Source of the DNA: Acidimicrobiaceae bacterium | GTDB taxonomy: Bacteria; Actinomycetota; Acidimicrobiia; Acidimicrobiales; RAAP-2 | Direction: 5' to 3' | Assembly (NCBI GenBank): GCA_003160635.1 | Contig: PMLV01000003.1 | Location: 1-38,501, forward strand | DNA: 38,501 bases | Shown here: piece by piece, positions 25,106 to 33,540 of the stretch | How the letters are laid out: every line of letters starts with the position of its first letter | Numbering within the stretch: the stretch's first letter is position 1 | Position numbers and translations under genes: made by a program | Notes under the pieces: generated by a model | Told to the model about the DNA's origin: nothing | Database searches by the model: none | The model's input: only the letters and a program-made list of their open reading frames with translations

Positions 25106-25956
25106 CCCCGGACCGCCGCCGGAGGGCCGTCTCGACTCTCCAAGAGCAGTTCGGGGTCCCGCAGCGTCGGGCCTGTCGGGTCGTCGGCCAACCCCGGTCC
25201 ACCCAACGGCTTTCTGCACCGGTCCCAAGTGACAGCGAGCTGGCCCTGCGGGCATTCCTGCGCGACTTCTCGCGCCGCCGTCCCCGGTGGGGCTGGAGAA
25301 GGGCGGCCACCGCGGCCAGGAGCGCCGGCTGGGTGGTCAACAACAAGCGGATCCACCGCCTGTGGCGGGCAGAAGGCCTGCGTGTGCCCTATCGGAAGAG
25401 GAAACGCCCGCTCCGGGGCATCGGGGTGGCCGTTGGTGCCATGTGCCCGATCCGGCCCAACGTGGTGTGGGCTCTCGACTTCCAGTTCGACCAGACATCT
25501 GACGGCAGGATGCTGAAGCTCTTGAACGTGATCGACGAGTACACCCGGGAGTGCCTGGCCATCGACATCGATCGCTCGATCGACGCCGACGGGGTGGTCC
25601 GCTGCCTCGAGCGATTAGCTGGTGAGCGAGGAGCTCCGGCCTACGTGCGCTTCGACCACGGGCCCGAGTTCATCGCCTACGCGGTGGCCGACTGGTGCCG
25701 GTTCAACGGCACCGACACCGTCTTCATCGACCCGGGATCACCGTGGCAGAACGCCTGGATCGAAAGCTTCAATGGACGACTTCGCGACGAGCACTTGAAC
25801 GGCCAGCAGTTCGATTCGCTGTTCGAGGCCCAGGTCCTCACCGAGGACTGGCGGATGGACTACAACGTCAACAGGCCCCACAGCGCCCACGGCTGGCTGA
25901 CCCCGGTCGAGTTCGTGGAAGCCTGGCTCAACCGACAACAGCTAGCACTCGCATAG
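25099..25956 (+). CDS. IS3 transposase OrfB (DDE integrase domain), read by frameshift
   Basis: The frame is open from the slip site (FLAPDRRRRAVSTLQEQFGV) through the HTH_21-like region (RACRVVGQPRSTQR) to the rve domain. The three catalytic acids are visible: WALDFQFD, YVRFDHGPEF and NAWIESFNGRLRDE, with the expected NVNRPHSAHGWLTP block near the end. A GTG at 25333 is in frame but lies inside the domain. The copy looks intact and possibly active. Confidence 0.85.
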   Translation, partial: FLAPDRRRRAVSTLQEQFGVPQRRACRVVGQPRSTQRLSAPVPSDSELALRAFLRDFSRRRPRWGWRRAATAARSAGWVVNNKRIHRLWRAEGLRVPYRKRKRPLRGIGVAVGAMCPIRPNVVWALDFQFDQTSDGRMLKLLNVIDEYTRECLAIDIDRSIDADGVVRCLERLAGERGAPAYVRFDHGPEFIAYAVADWCRFNGTDTVFIDPGSPWQNAWIESFNGRLRDEHLNGQQFDSLFEAQVLTEDWRMDYNVNRPHSAHGWLTPVEFVEAWLNRQQLALA

Positions 25957-25968
25957 CGGGTGGCTCAG

Positions 25969-26170
25969 GAATCGGGATCCGGTCAGCGACCCTGGACACC
26001 ATCTTGGCCAGCTCGCTGTCGGCGAGCCGAGAGCCGGCACCGGGTTTTGGGTTCTCGCCGGGTGCGTGAATCGTCTTGGTGATTTGGATCGGGGTGCCGT
26101 TGGCTCGGCGGCCTGCGAAGACCCTCAGTCTCCAGACGCCCGGGCTGACTTCAGTCTTCATTCCCTTCAC
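25969..26170 (-). pseudogene. Tyrosine integrase, N-terminal fragment cut by IS3
   Basis: ATG at 26170 begins MKGMKTEVSPGVWRLRVFAG, the typical N-terminal arm-binding domain of actinobacterial phage/ICE integrases, continuing with a residue pattern (ADSELAKMVSRVADRI) that leads into the core-binding domain. Sequence continuity ends at the IS3 right end; the catalytic R-H-R-Y part is missing here and left of the IS. It starts 70 bases from the tRNA-Lys 3' half, the classic int-att arrangement. Confidence 0.65.
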
Positions 26171-26238
26171 GCTTCAAATTGTCGTCATTTTGTAGTCGCG
26201 AGCCGGGTGATGAAACTCAAAAATGGCCTCTCACCAGG

Positions 26239-26285
26239 TGCGCCCCTCGGGATTCGAACCCGAAACCTGCGGATTAAGAGTCCGT
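26239..26285 (-). other. tRNA-Lys(CTT) 3' half, probable attachment site
   Basis: Reading the minus strand there is an anticodon loop CTCTTAA with a four-pair stem, the variable region, a full T-arm (CGGGTTCGAATCCCG), the acceptor strand GGGGCGC and discriminator A. No fitting D-arm or 5' acceptor of normal spacing follows on the other side; the best pairing would give an 87-nt molecule. It lies next to the truncated integrase, so it is most likely the att site of a decayed integrative element. Confidence 0.65.
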
Positions 26286-26289
26286 AGGT

Positions 26290-26717
26290 TGCTCCACACA
26301 TTGGCCTTATGGCCAGCCAAGTGCGCTGGAGCTCCATACCGAGCCATCACATCGGCTCGCGCCTATTCAAAAGAGCTAAGTCCCAATTGGCATCCGTAAT
26401 GCCATCCCAAGCGCCCGACGGACTGGGAGCCAGAAGAACTCGACGAGTCGGGCCGGACGCTGACCGTCTCGATGAGTTCATTTCAGATCAACTAATCCAG
26501 CCGGTACACGACCGGATTGCTCAGAGGCTTCACCAGCGTGAAAGGTTGTGGCGGGTCGGGTCCGCCTCGAAAGAGTTCAGCTCGCCCACTCCGTTCGCCG
26601 GTTGGTGGATGCTGGCCAGCGGCGGCCGTACAGCTTGTCCACCGCTATTGCCGTTCTGCTCCTCTGTGCCGGCGCCTGCGAGCCCTCACCAGCCCGCTGA
26701 ATAGTTCGCGGCAATTT
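26290..26717. other. Gene-free stretch between tRNA-Lys scar and ardC-like gene
   Basis: Both strands have short open frames, but none starts with a plausible ribosome site or shows a family pattern. It probably contains decayed mobile-element sequence. I see no repeats or RNA gene in it. Confidence 0.4.
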
Positions 26718-27614
26718 CTACGCCTCGACCCGGTCGCCCGCCACGCCAGTGAGGATCATCCGTGCAGCCTCCAGGACTCGGCTGGCGGTGTCCTGCACAA
26801 CCTTGGTCTCCCCGCCGCTCCAGTGGGCGATGTACGGCCACGAATAACCGTCGGTGGCGAACCCGGTTGCTTGGCACACGAGAAATGCCACGCTCTCGGC
26901 TTCCACCTCGGAGCGCCCTCGGCATCGGACGTATTCTGCAGCGTCTGGGTGCAAGAGAACATGGGCCAGCTCGTGGCAAAGCGTCTTGGTTGCCTGCGCG
27001 CCACTCACGTCGTCACGGATTCGCACGATCAGCGCCGTGTGATCGGTATAGCCATTCGCCCCGTTGCAGTCCCCACGCTCGACCGTGTAACCAGCCGCCA
27101 CCACCTGAACCCCCAAGGCTTCCCATAGTCCTCTTTGGTCGTCTCCGTCGAGCAATATCGGTCGCACCTCCGGCAGGTCATCACCGTCGGTTTGGGTTAC
27201 ATCGAACACGGAAGCGGTGGTGAATCCACGTATTCCAACGTAGGCGGTTTCGATACCATCGTTGTCCGTCACCGTGTAGCGGTACCGGCAGGGCACGAGT
27301 ATCCGGATCCCACGCTCTCCCTTGCGAACCCTGCGCCCCAGGCTCCGCCAAACCTGGTACCCAGCTACTCGCGTGGCGTCGGGTCGCTGCAGCATGATCA
27401 AGAACACGTTGTTGGCGCTGTAGTGATGGAACCGCGCCGCCAGCTCCAGCATCCGCTGCCAGTCTTCACCGCTAGTCAGTGACTCGACCGCGTTGACTAA
27501 GTCACGGTGAGCTTCGACCAAACGGTTGGCACGATCCCCAGTAAGGCTCTTCGGGTCCATACCTCCGTAAAGGTCTGGGCCGGACCCGTGTGTGTAGCGC
27601 ACCGCGCGGGCCAT
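26718..27614 (-). CDS. ArdC-like antirestriction / zincin metallopeptidase protein
   Basis: 298 aa. The N-terminal half has the ArdC ssDNA-binding pattern (SANNVFLIMLQRPDATRV, then GRRVRKGERGIRILVP). The C-terminal half has a zincin HELAH motif (TLCHELAHVLL) with a downstream Glu-rich helix (VEAESVAFLVCQATG), as in ArdC and ImmA/IrrE-like peptidases. ArdC proteins protect incoming conjugative DNA from restriction. The start is ATG at 27614; ATG at 27560 is in frame but its GGAGG is too close. It is typical cargo of an ICE or plasmid, fitting the att scars around it. Confidence 0.75.
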   Translation of the reverse strand: MARAVRYTHGSGPDLYGGMDPKSLTGDRANRLVEAHRDLVNAVESLTSGEDWQRMLELAARFHHYSANNVFLIMLQRPDATRVAGYQVWRSLGRRVRKGERGIRILVPCRYRYTVTDNDGIETAYVGIRGFTTASVFDVTQTDGDDLPEVRPILLDGDDQRGLWEALGVQVVAAGYTVERGDCNGANGYTDHTALIVRIRDDVSGAQATKTLCHELAHVLLHPDAAEYVRCRGRSEVEAESVAFLVCQATGFATDGYSWPYIAHWSGGETKVVQDTASRVLEAARMILTGVAGDRVEA

Positions 27615-27992
27615 CTATTTACTTATGTCAATCAGCCACTCGGACTGACCCTTGAATCGGATCCCCAAGCCGATCCGACGTCGGCAAACTCGCGGAGATA
27701 CAAGTGAACTGGTATTTGGAACGTGAAGCGAGCGCCCTCCTGCCGGATAGCGGCATCCCCAGTCCAATAGTGGAGGTTCCAGGAGACAAACCTGACATTC
27801 ACGGGCTTGAGTAAAGCCGGGGTTGATGACACACCAGCGTCATGGGGTGTGGCCGAGTCGCAGACGATCTGCGTCATCGGTGGTCGATCTCCTCGGTACG
27901 AACCACAGACGGAGGAATCAAGAGACGTCCACCCCATCAGTCCCATTGGGCCGGCACGTTCCACGTGATGTTTCAACGGTCTGCTGACACCC
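27615..27992. other. Gene-free stretch upstream of the ardC-like gene
   Basis: It should contain the ardC-like promoter. A minus-strand open frame spans much of it but is not convincing by start site or family. Small palindromic stretches (aagccgatccgacg region) are present without clear meaning. Confidence 0.35.
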
Positions 27993-28105
27993 CGAACTTC
28001 GTCCGTTTCCGTCCGCAAGAGGTTGAAAACAGCGTCAAATGGTGGCGACCGATGAGGGCGAAATTCCTGGTCAGCGTACAAAAATCACCTGATCACGGGC
28101 GGGCC
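27993..28105 (+). repeat. 113-bp direct repeat, copy 2
   Basis: Same orientation and length as 611-723; both begin cgaacttcgtccgt and end tcacgggcgggcc. Here it is not followed by tRNA sequence. Together the copies bracket 27 kb holding the casposon, the integrase scar and the ardC-like gene. Confidence 0.7.
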
Positions 28106-28411
28106 ATGGGAATCGGGAACCGGCAGGATCACTTCGTGCTCCCGCCGGGCGGCCGAAACACAAAGCCTGCTCCGCTATCGGGGCCGCTCGTGATCCCCAA
28201 CCTGCCTCCGGCGGACCGGCCGTAGGTGTCACCGACAGCGACGGCTCGTCCGTTGGTCGGCGAGCGACGAGCCCTTTTGGCAGACGCCCGCTGGCGCTGA
28301 TCCGGGTTTCGGCTCTACTACCGTCAACAGAGGCGGAATGAGCTATTCCGCAATCCAGAGCCGGACGGAGAGACCACGGAGAAGCGCATCCACTACGCGG
28401 CCACGTTCGCC
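28106..28411. other. Gap before the MFS gene, possible gene remnant
   Basis: The minus strand at about 28130-28215 reads GGRLGITSGPDSGAGFVF followed by a stop, which weakly resembles the end of a histidine-kinase ATPase domain. No upstream continuation is found. The rest shows nothing recognisable except the MFS leader region. Confidence 0.3.
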
Positions 28412-29836
28412 GTGCTGGCGACGGCGGCGCTGGCCTTCAGCCTCCTGCAGTCGCTCATCATCCCGGCCATCCCGCTACTCGAACATACGCTGCACACCTC
28501 GACGACCGGGGCCACCTGGTTGCTGACGGGATACCTGCTCAGTGCGGCGATCGCCACGCCGATCCTCGGACGGTTGGGCGACATGGTCGGCAAGGAGAAG
28601 ATGATCGTCGTCGTGCTGGTCGCACTGTCGACTGGCACCCTGATCAGCGCCCTGGCCACCACGTTCCCGATCATGCTGGCCGGCCGGATCGTCCAGGGCG
28701 CCGGCGGGGCGATCTTTCCGCTGGCCTTCGGGATCATTCGTGACGAGTTCCCCCCCCAGAAGGTGGCCGGGGCGATCGGGGTGCTCTCGGCCATCCTGGG
28801 CGTGGGTGTGGGCGCCGGCATTGTCCTGGCCGGCCCAATCGTCGAGCACCTCTCGTACCACTGGCTGTTCTGGGTTCCCCTCGTCCTGTCCGTTGGGGCG
28901 ACGGTGACCACGTTCTTCTTTGTGCCCGAGTCACCGGTCCGGACGCCCGGTCGGGTCAACTGGGTCGGGGCCTCGATCATGTCGGCCTGCCTGGTTGCCG
29001 GGCTCCTGGCCGTTTCCTACGGCCCGATATGGGGATGGAAGAGCACCTCGGTGCTCGGGCTCCTCGCTGCGGTCGTCGTGTTGATCCCGTGCTGGATCCG
29101 TTCCGAGACCCGTTCGGACACTCCGATGGTCGACATGAAGATGATGAGGATCCCCGCCGTCTGGAGCACAAACCTGGCCGCCCTGCTGTTCGGGTTCGGG
29201 ATGTTCGCCATGTTCGTCGCCGTGCCCGAGTTCGCGGAAACCCCGGCTCGCGTCGGCTACGGCTTTGGAGCCTCCGTGACTCAGTCAGGCCTCTACATCC
29301 TGCCCTTCGCGGTAGCCATGCTGGTCATCGCCCCGCTGACCGGTCGCCTAACCGTGGCCATCGGCTCCAAGCCCATCTTGATCATGGGGGCGCTCTTCGC
29401 CGCCGCCTGCTACGGGCTGCTGGTCGTGGCCCACGGGGAGCCCTGGAACATTTACGTGGCCGCCGGGCTGCTTGGCATCGGTGTCGCCTTCGGCTTCGCC
29501 TCGATGGCCAACCTGATCGTCGAGGCCGTGCCGGTCACCCAGACCGGGGTCGCCACGGGCATGAACACGAACGTCAGGAATATCGGTGCTGCTCTCGGCA
29601 GCGGGGTGGCCACCAGCCTGATCGTCAGCGGCATGCTGGTCCACGGCTACCCGAGGCAGCACGGCTACGTGCTGGCCTTCGCCGTCTGTGGCGCGGCGCT
29701 GGTGGTGGCGGCGATCGCGGCCACCTTGATCCCAGCCCGCCGCCGCCCCTCGGTCGTCCTCAGCGAGTCGCACCCCGCCCTGACCGCCGAGGCGGAAGTG
29801 ATCGTCGGGGCCATCGGCTACGTGGCTGAGGACTGA
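28412..29836 (+). CDS. MFS drug-efflux-type transporter (DHA family)
   Basis: About 474 aa from GTG at 28412, with 12-14 predicted membrane helices. GRLGDMVGKEKM is the MFS motif A loop, and RIVQGAGGAIFPLAFGIIRDEF the motif found in DHA exporters; a second-half loop GRLTVAIGSKPI repeats motif A. It likely exports drugs or metabolites by proton antiport. The same frame is open upstream of the GTG (EKRIHYAATFAV) and looks like natural N-terminal sequence, yet contains no ATG, GTG or TTG before a stop. An ATG at 28338 is in another frame. The true start is therefore uncertain, or a frameshift lies near 28340-28410. Confidence 0.8.
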   Translation: MLATAALAFSLLQSLIIPAIPLLEHTLHTSTTGATWLLTGYLLSAAIATPILGRLGDMVGKEKMIVVVLVALSTGTLISALATTFPIMLAGRIVQGAGGAIFPLAFGIIRDEFPPQKVAGAIGVLSAILGVGVGAGIVLAGPIVEHLSYHWLFWVPLVLSVGATVTTFFFVPESPVRTPGRVNWVGASIMSACLVAGLLAVSYGPIWGWKSTSVLGLLAAVVVLIPCWIRSETRSDTPMVDMKMMRIPAVWSTNLAALLFGFGMFAMFVAVPEFAETPARVGYGFGASVTQSGLYILPFAVAMLVIAPLTGRLTVAIGSKPILIMGALFAAACYGLLVVAHGEPWNIYVAAGLLGIGVAFGFASMANLIVEAVPVTQTGVATGMNTNVRNIGAALGSGVATSLIVSGMLVHGYPRQHGYVLAFAVCGAALVVAAIAATLIPARRRPSVVLSESHPALTAEAEVIVGAIGYVAED

Positions 29837-30090
29837 CGGCCATCGGCATTCACACCGTCGAAGCCAGTTTGATCGAGCAGGTCGGGTTGGTCGACGTGTT
29901 CGGGCCTTCGCCCCAGACCCCGGACGTCGCCCGCCAAGTCGTTGCCGCCGGTGCCACAACGCTGTGGCTCCAACTCGGCATCCCGTCGGCGGAAGCGCGT
30001 GCCGTCGCTGAGGGCGGCGGCTTGCTGTAGGTCGAGGACCGCTGCCTGATCATCGAGCAACGACGTCTCGGACTGGGCTCGCCCGGCTAG
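29837..30090 (+). pseudogene. CoA-binding-domain protein (YccU-like), broken remnant
   Basis: A frame reading GLVDVFGPSPQTPDVARQVV, then GATTLWLQLGIPSAEARAVAE and, after an in-frame TAG at 30028-30030, VEDRCLIIEQRRLG matches the second half of the CoA-binding YccU-type family. The family usually has a Tyr or Val where the TAG lies. The N-terminal Rossmann part is missing. It is therefore a decayed gene. Confidence 0.65.
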
Positions 30091-30172
30091 ACGGAGGTGG
30101 GTCCGAGATCGCTGGCGGACCTGGTATGAGTTGCGCCGAGCGGTCGGTATCCGCTCTGGATCGAGAGCCCTG

Positions 30173-30781
30173 TTAGACGGTCACGTCGGTCGTGGTCGGA
30201 TCGGGTCGCTTTGCAAGAAGTCCGACCCAGCTCAGCGCGACGCTCAGGCCCGCGAAGAACAAGGCGTCGAAGATCCCTGCCACTAGTTGCCACACGGCAG
30301 CGGGAGAGGAGGCATTCAGGAACGAGATGTTCAACCCCAACTCAACCAGGTCGCCAATCGCCAGCACGGCTGCGCCCACGGCCATGAAGATCAACGGTGC
30401 AGAAAGCAACGAGCGTGTCCACGACCGGGAGCGCACGGCCCGTGTGACCAGAACCACCCCTGTGATGAGCAGGCCGATGCCGACGACGCTCACCGCGGAA
30501 CCGGCGGTCAGCCATGCGGCCCCACCGACATGTTGACTGTCATATGTCGTCCCGATCGCTATGCCGCTGATCGTCTCGACGAGGAGCATGACGGCCGCCG
30601 CGATCACCACGATCAACGGATACGTGAGCAGATGACGGGACCATGGTCGACGAGCACGGGGCTCCGCCCACGTCGTCCGATCGCACACCGGGCAGACGTT
30701 TTGGCTGTCCCGCACGCTGAGCTGCTCTTCAGGAAAGGTGTGGCCCAGGGGACAGGTCACGAAACCGGGGGTTTGGCTCAT
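30173..30781 (-). CDS. Zinc-ribbon membrane protein of unknown function
   Basis: 202 aa. The N-terminal 40 residues hold two Cys pairs (VTCPLGH and VCPVCD), a likely zinc ribbon in the cytoplasm. Four hydrophobic helices follow (for example LIVVIAAAVMLLVETI and VVGIGLLITGVVLV), arranged as two hairpins. No transporter or enzyme motif is seen. It is separate from its neighbours, with gaps of about 80-160 bp on both sides. Confidence 0.55.
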   Translation of the reverse strand: MSQTPGFVTCPLGHTFPEEQLSVRDSQNVCPVCDRTTWAEPRARRPWSRHLLTYPLIVVIAAAVMLLVETISGIAIGTTYDSQHVGGAAWLTAGSAVSVVGIGLLITGVVLVTRAVRSRSWTRSLLSAPLIFMAVGAAVLAIGDLVELGLNISFLNASSPAAVWQLVAGIFDALFFAGLSVALSWVGLLAKRPDPTTTDVTV

Positions 30782-30939
30782 CTGTTGGATCCTTCTCGCT
30801 ATCGACGATCGGTACCCGTAGCGCTGGCCATCAGGAACCGCCGTCGGTGAACCGTTCTCGCTAAGCGATCCCGCACGGCGCTCACGGGACGAGCCTGACG
30901 TTCCAACTCAAGGTGGCTGGCTCCGTTCGCTCGAGACTC

Positions 30940-32409
30940 TCAGGCCGGGGGCCCGCTGGCCAACTGAACGGTGGCGGTGTGCGACTGACCTGTTTGATCG
31001 GTCCATTCGATCTGCACCTTGTCGCCCGGGTGATGCGTGGCCAGGGCGGCGGTAAGAGCCGATGGGGAGTCAACCGTGGTGCCATCGAAGCTGGTGATCG
31101 TGTCGCCGGCGGAGATTCCGGCCACGCTGGCGGGATCGCCGGTCACAACGGCCGCCACGACGACCCCGGTTCCCTGTTGTCCCCCCTGACCGAAGGCGCC
31201 TCCGCCAAAGCCACCCGAGCTTGTCGTCGGCTGGACCTCGATGCCCAAGAAGGCGGTGAGGCCGATGTGGACGGTGGCGGAGCCATGACTGGCATCGATC
31301 TGCTTGGCGGTGGCGACCGCTTCGTTGATGGGTATGGCGTAGCCACTACCCCCGCCGGTCTGGAATTGGAAACCGGCCGACCCTGCCGTATCGATGCCGA
31401 CCACTTGACCGTTGTCGTCTACGAGCGGCCCGCCCGAGTCGCCGGGTTGGATGTCGGCGTTGGTCTCGATGAGGCCGGTGAGCTGCTCTGTATTTCCGTT
31501 GCCGGCATCGGTGGCTGTGATCGACTGGTTGAGCGCCGTCACCGACCCACCGGCCGAGCTCGGAGTGCCGCCGGTGCCCCCGGCATTACCGATGCCGACC
31601 ACCGATTGGCCCACCGAGACGCTCGACGAGTTGCCGATTGACACCGTCTGGAGCCCCGATGCTCCGTGGAGTTGCAGGACGGCCAGGTCCCGAGAGATGT
31701 CGTAGCCGACGACGGTGGCCGTGTAGGTCTGACCGTTGCCGACATCGGTAACGCTGATGGCGGTCGCGCCGTCAATGACGTGATTGTTGGTGAGGACCTC
31801 TCCCGAGGAGGTGAGTACCATCCCGGTCCCCGCCGCCTGCGCCCCCTGGTAGCTGAGTGTCGTGTTGATGTCGACCAGCCCCGGATCGACCTTCGAGGCA
31901 ATTGAGGAGATGGCGGCCGGAGCACCCGAGCCCGTACCTGCCGAGCCGGTGGGTGACGTGGTGTGAGGCGAATTGCCGACAGGCGAAGAGCTCGACAACG
32001 AGTTGGAAGCCTGGTGCCATACGCCGTAGCCGATGCCCACTCCGGCACCGAGAAAGAGGGCGGCGGCGAGCATGAGAGCACCGCCCTTCGAAGCCGCCCC
32101 CCGGCTCTTCGGCTGCTCGGATCGGGGCGGGGCCCATGGCTGAGTCGGTCCGTCCGAGGGCGAATACCACGGTCGTGCGCCTTGGACGCCCGCCGGGGGA
32201 GGCGGGTAACCGCCACCACCATGCTCAGACTGTCCCGTTCGAACCGAGGTGGGCTCGACGCCGGCAGGACCGGTGGTGGGCGTTGCCGCCGTGGTCGGCC
32301 ACGTCGAAGGACTGGCTTCGATCGGGATCGGTGTCGGTGCTTCTTGCGTCGAAGCGGAGAACGGAGCCGACGGCTCGTTTCCCTCTTCATCCGCGTGGGT
32401 GTCGCCCAT
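30940..32409 (-). CDS. HtrA/DegP-type serine protease with PDZ domain
   Basis: 489 aa. A Pro-rich cytoplasmic N-terminus of about 115 residues and one membrane helix (LMLAAALFLGAGVGIGYGV) anchor a trypsin-like domain with catalytic His in LTNNHVID, Asp in SRDLAVLQL and Ser in QPGDSGGPL. A PDZ domain closes the protein (VAGISAGDTITSFDGTTVDS). It degrades or refolds damaged proteins outside the membrane. ATG at 32409; no partner gene adjoins. Confidence 0.9.
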   Translation of the reverse strand: MGDTHADEEGNEPSAPFSASTQEAPTPIPIEASPSTWPTTAATPTTGPAGVEPTSVRTGQSEHGGGGYPPPPAGVQGARPWYSPSDGPTQPWAPPRSEQPKSRGAASKGGALMLAAALFLGAGVGIGYGVWHQASNSLSSSSPVGNSPHTTSPTGSAGTGSGAPAAISSIASKVDPGLVDINTTLSYQGAQAAGTGMVLTSSGEVLTNNHVIDGATAISVTDVGNGQTYTATVVGYDISRDLAVLQLHGASGLQTVSIGNSSSVSVGQSVVGIGNAGGTGGTPSSAGGSVTALNQSITATDAGNGNTEQLTGLIETNADIQPGDSGGPLVDDNGQVVGIDTAGSAGFQFQTGGGSGYAIPINEAVATAKQIDASHGSATVHIGLTAFLGIEVQPTTSSGGFGGGAFGQGGQQGTGVVVAAVVTGDPASVAGISAGDTITSFDGTTVDSPSALTAALATHHPGDKVQIEWTDQTGQSHTATVQLASGPPA

Positions 32410-32822
32410 GTTCTGCTCTTTCTACCTGCTCAAGGGTTCGTGTATACCCCAGTACAGCGGTGGTTCGTAAGAATTGGGTCAATGCCACATAGCAATCGGG
32501 TAATCCTTTTCGGGGCCCGATCCGGTTCTGACCTGGGAGATCGGTGACCGATCGTTCCCGAGACAGCCGCGACGTTTGTTCCGGAGGCATCGGTTACGCC
32601 TGAAGGACCAACCGGGTCGGCGTCCTGAGGCGGTGACCAGGCGTCCTCTGAGTTCCACCGGGCAACGAATCCTGCGGTGTCCGTGTTGATCGTCCGGGTG
32701 TGGACAGCGGCGCAACGGACCAGGCGTTGCGACGGCCCAAGCCGAAGTCCCTAGAGCATCAATCGGTTGGGTCACTCATCGTGACGTGCGGACAGCCTCC
32801 CGGAGACAGCCTCGGACAGGAC
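32410..32822. other. Non-coding gap between htrA-like and kdpE genes
   Basis: It contains the upstream region of the HtrA gene and the downstream region of kdpE. Short open frames on both strands have no family signal. No clear terminator hairpin with a T-run is seen. Confidence 0.4.
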
Positions 32823-33536
32823 CTAACTACCGTTTCCCTCGACGGTGCTAGCCCGTTGCTCGGGATTGAGGACGTAACCGACACCGGGAATGGTGCGGAT
32901 CAGCTGACCGGTCGGATCATGAAGCTTCTGCCTCAGGCGATGGACGTAGGCATGTAGGTACTGGGCTTCGCTGCCGTAGCCAGGGCCCCACACCGCCGAG
33001 AGGATCATCTCGTGGGTGCACGTTCTCCCGGCGTATCGGGCCAGGTAGGCCAGGACGTCGAACTCCTTGCCGGTCAGATCGACCCCGGCACCGTCTAGGC
33101 GGGCGTCGTGGTGCACGAGGTCGAGCTCGAGTGAGCCGACCGAAATGGCGGTCGGCTGGCTGTCCGTCGAGTCGCTCTTGCTCCGCCGGAGGGCCACCCG
33201 GATCCGGGCCTCCAGTTCAGCCATGCCGAAGGGCTTGGTCATGTAGTCGTCCGCCCCACCGTCCAACGCGGCGACCTTGCGGGATTCGGTCTCGGTTGCG
33301 GAAAGCATCACGATGGGGACGTCGCTCCACTGACGGATGCGCCGGCAGACCTCTAGGCCGTCGAAATCGGGGAGGCCAAGGTCGACGATCACGATGTCGG
33401 GCGCGGACACCGCAGCCTCGGAGACCCCGCTCTCGCCGGTCGCGGCGGTGAAGACCTCGTGTCCCCCGGAGCGAAGCCCGAGACGCAGGGCCCGCAAGAG
33501 CGAGGTGTCGTCGTCGATCACGAGTACCTTGGCCAA
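32823..33536 (-). CDS. kdpE: KdpE response regulator (OmpR family)
   Basis: 237 aa. The receiver domain has acidic residues in LVIDDD (8-10), phospho-acceptor Asp52 in VIVDLGLPD and Lys in YMTKPF. The OmpR-type winged helix has LTGKEFDVLAYLA and HAYVHRLRQKL. TTG at 33536 (LAKVLVIDDD) is the only start giving a normal KdpE length; it lies four bases after the kinase stop, so the two are translationally coupled. It controls the adjacent kdpFAB genes in response to low K+ or osmotic stress. Confidence 0.85.
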   Translation of the reverse strand: MAKVLVIDDDTSLLRALRLGLRSGGHEVFTAATGESGVSEAAVSAPDIVIVDLGLPDFDGLEVCRRIRQWSDVPIVMLSATETESRKVAALDGGADDYMTKPFGMAELEARIRVALRRSKSDSTDSQPTAISVGSLELDLVHHDARLDGAGVDLTGKEFDVLAYLARYAGRTCTHEMILSAVWGPGYGSEAQYLHAYVHRLRQKLHDPTGQLIRTIPGVGYVLNPEQRASTVEGNGS

Positions 33537-33540
33537 CCCG

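Larger units (their letters stand above)
24766..25968. mobile_element. IS3-family insertion sequence, about 1.2 kb
   Basis: Imperfect inverted ends of about 20 bp: CTGATCCACCCGTTGTGCGA at 24766 against CTGAGCCACCCGCTATGCGA read back from 25968. Inside are orfA and orfB in the usual 0/-1 frame relation. It interrupts a tyrosine integrase gene whose 3' part is no longer found on the other side, so insertion was followed by deletion or rearrangement. No short target duplication is obvious. Confidence 0.8.

Noticed and set aside
26239..26326. Complete 87-nt tRNA on the minus strand
   Set aside because: Possible acceptor pairing GCGC exists, but A-G mismatches, wrong D-arm spacing and a Lys anticodon do not fit a tRNA of that length.
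27632..28081. Minus-strand frame with VRFVSWNL reminiscent of an exo/endonuclease-phosphatase start
   Set aside because: The match is short, it lies in the middle of the frame, no catalytic motifs follow, and the frame runs through the 113-bp repeat.
28130..28300. Histidine kinase C-terminal fragment on the minus strand
   Set aside because: Only about 18 residues resemble the family and there is no upstream match; kept only as a note in the gap entry.
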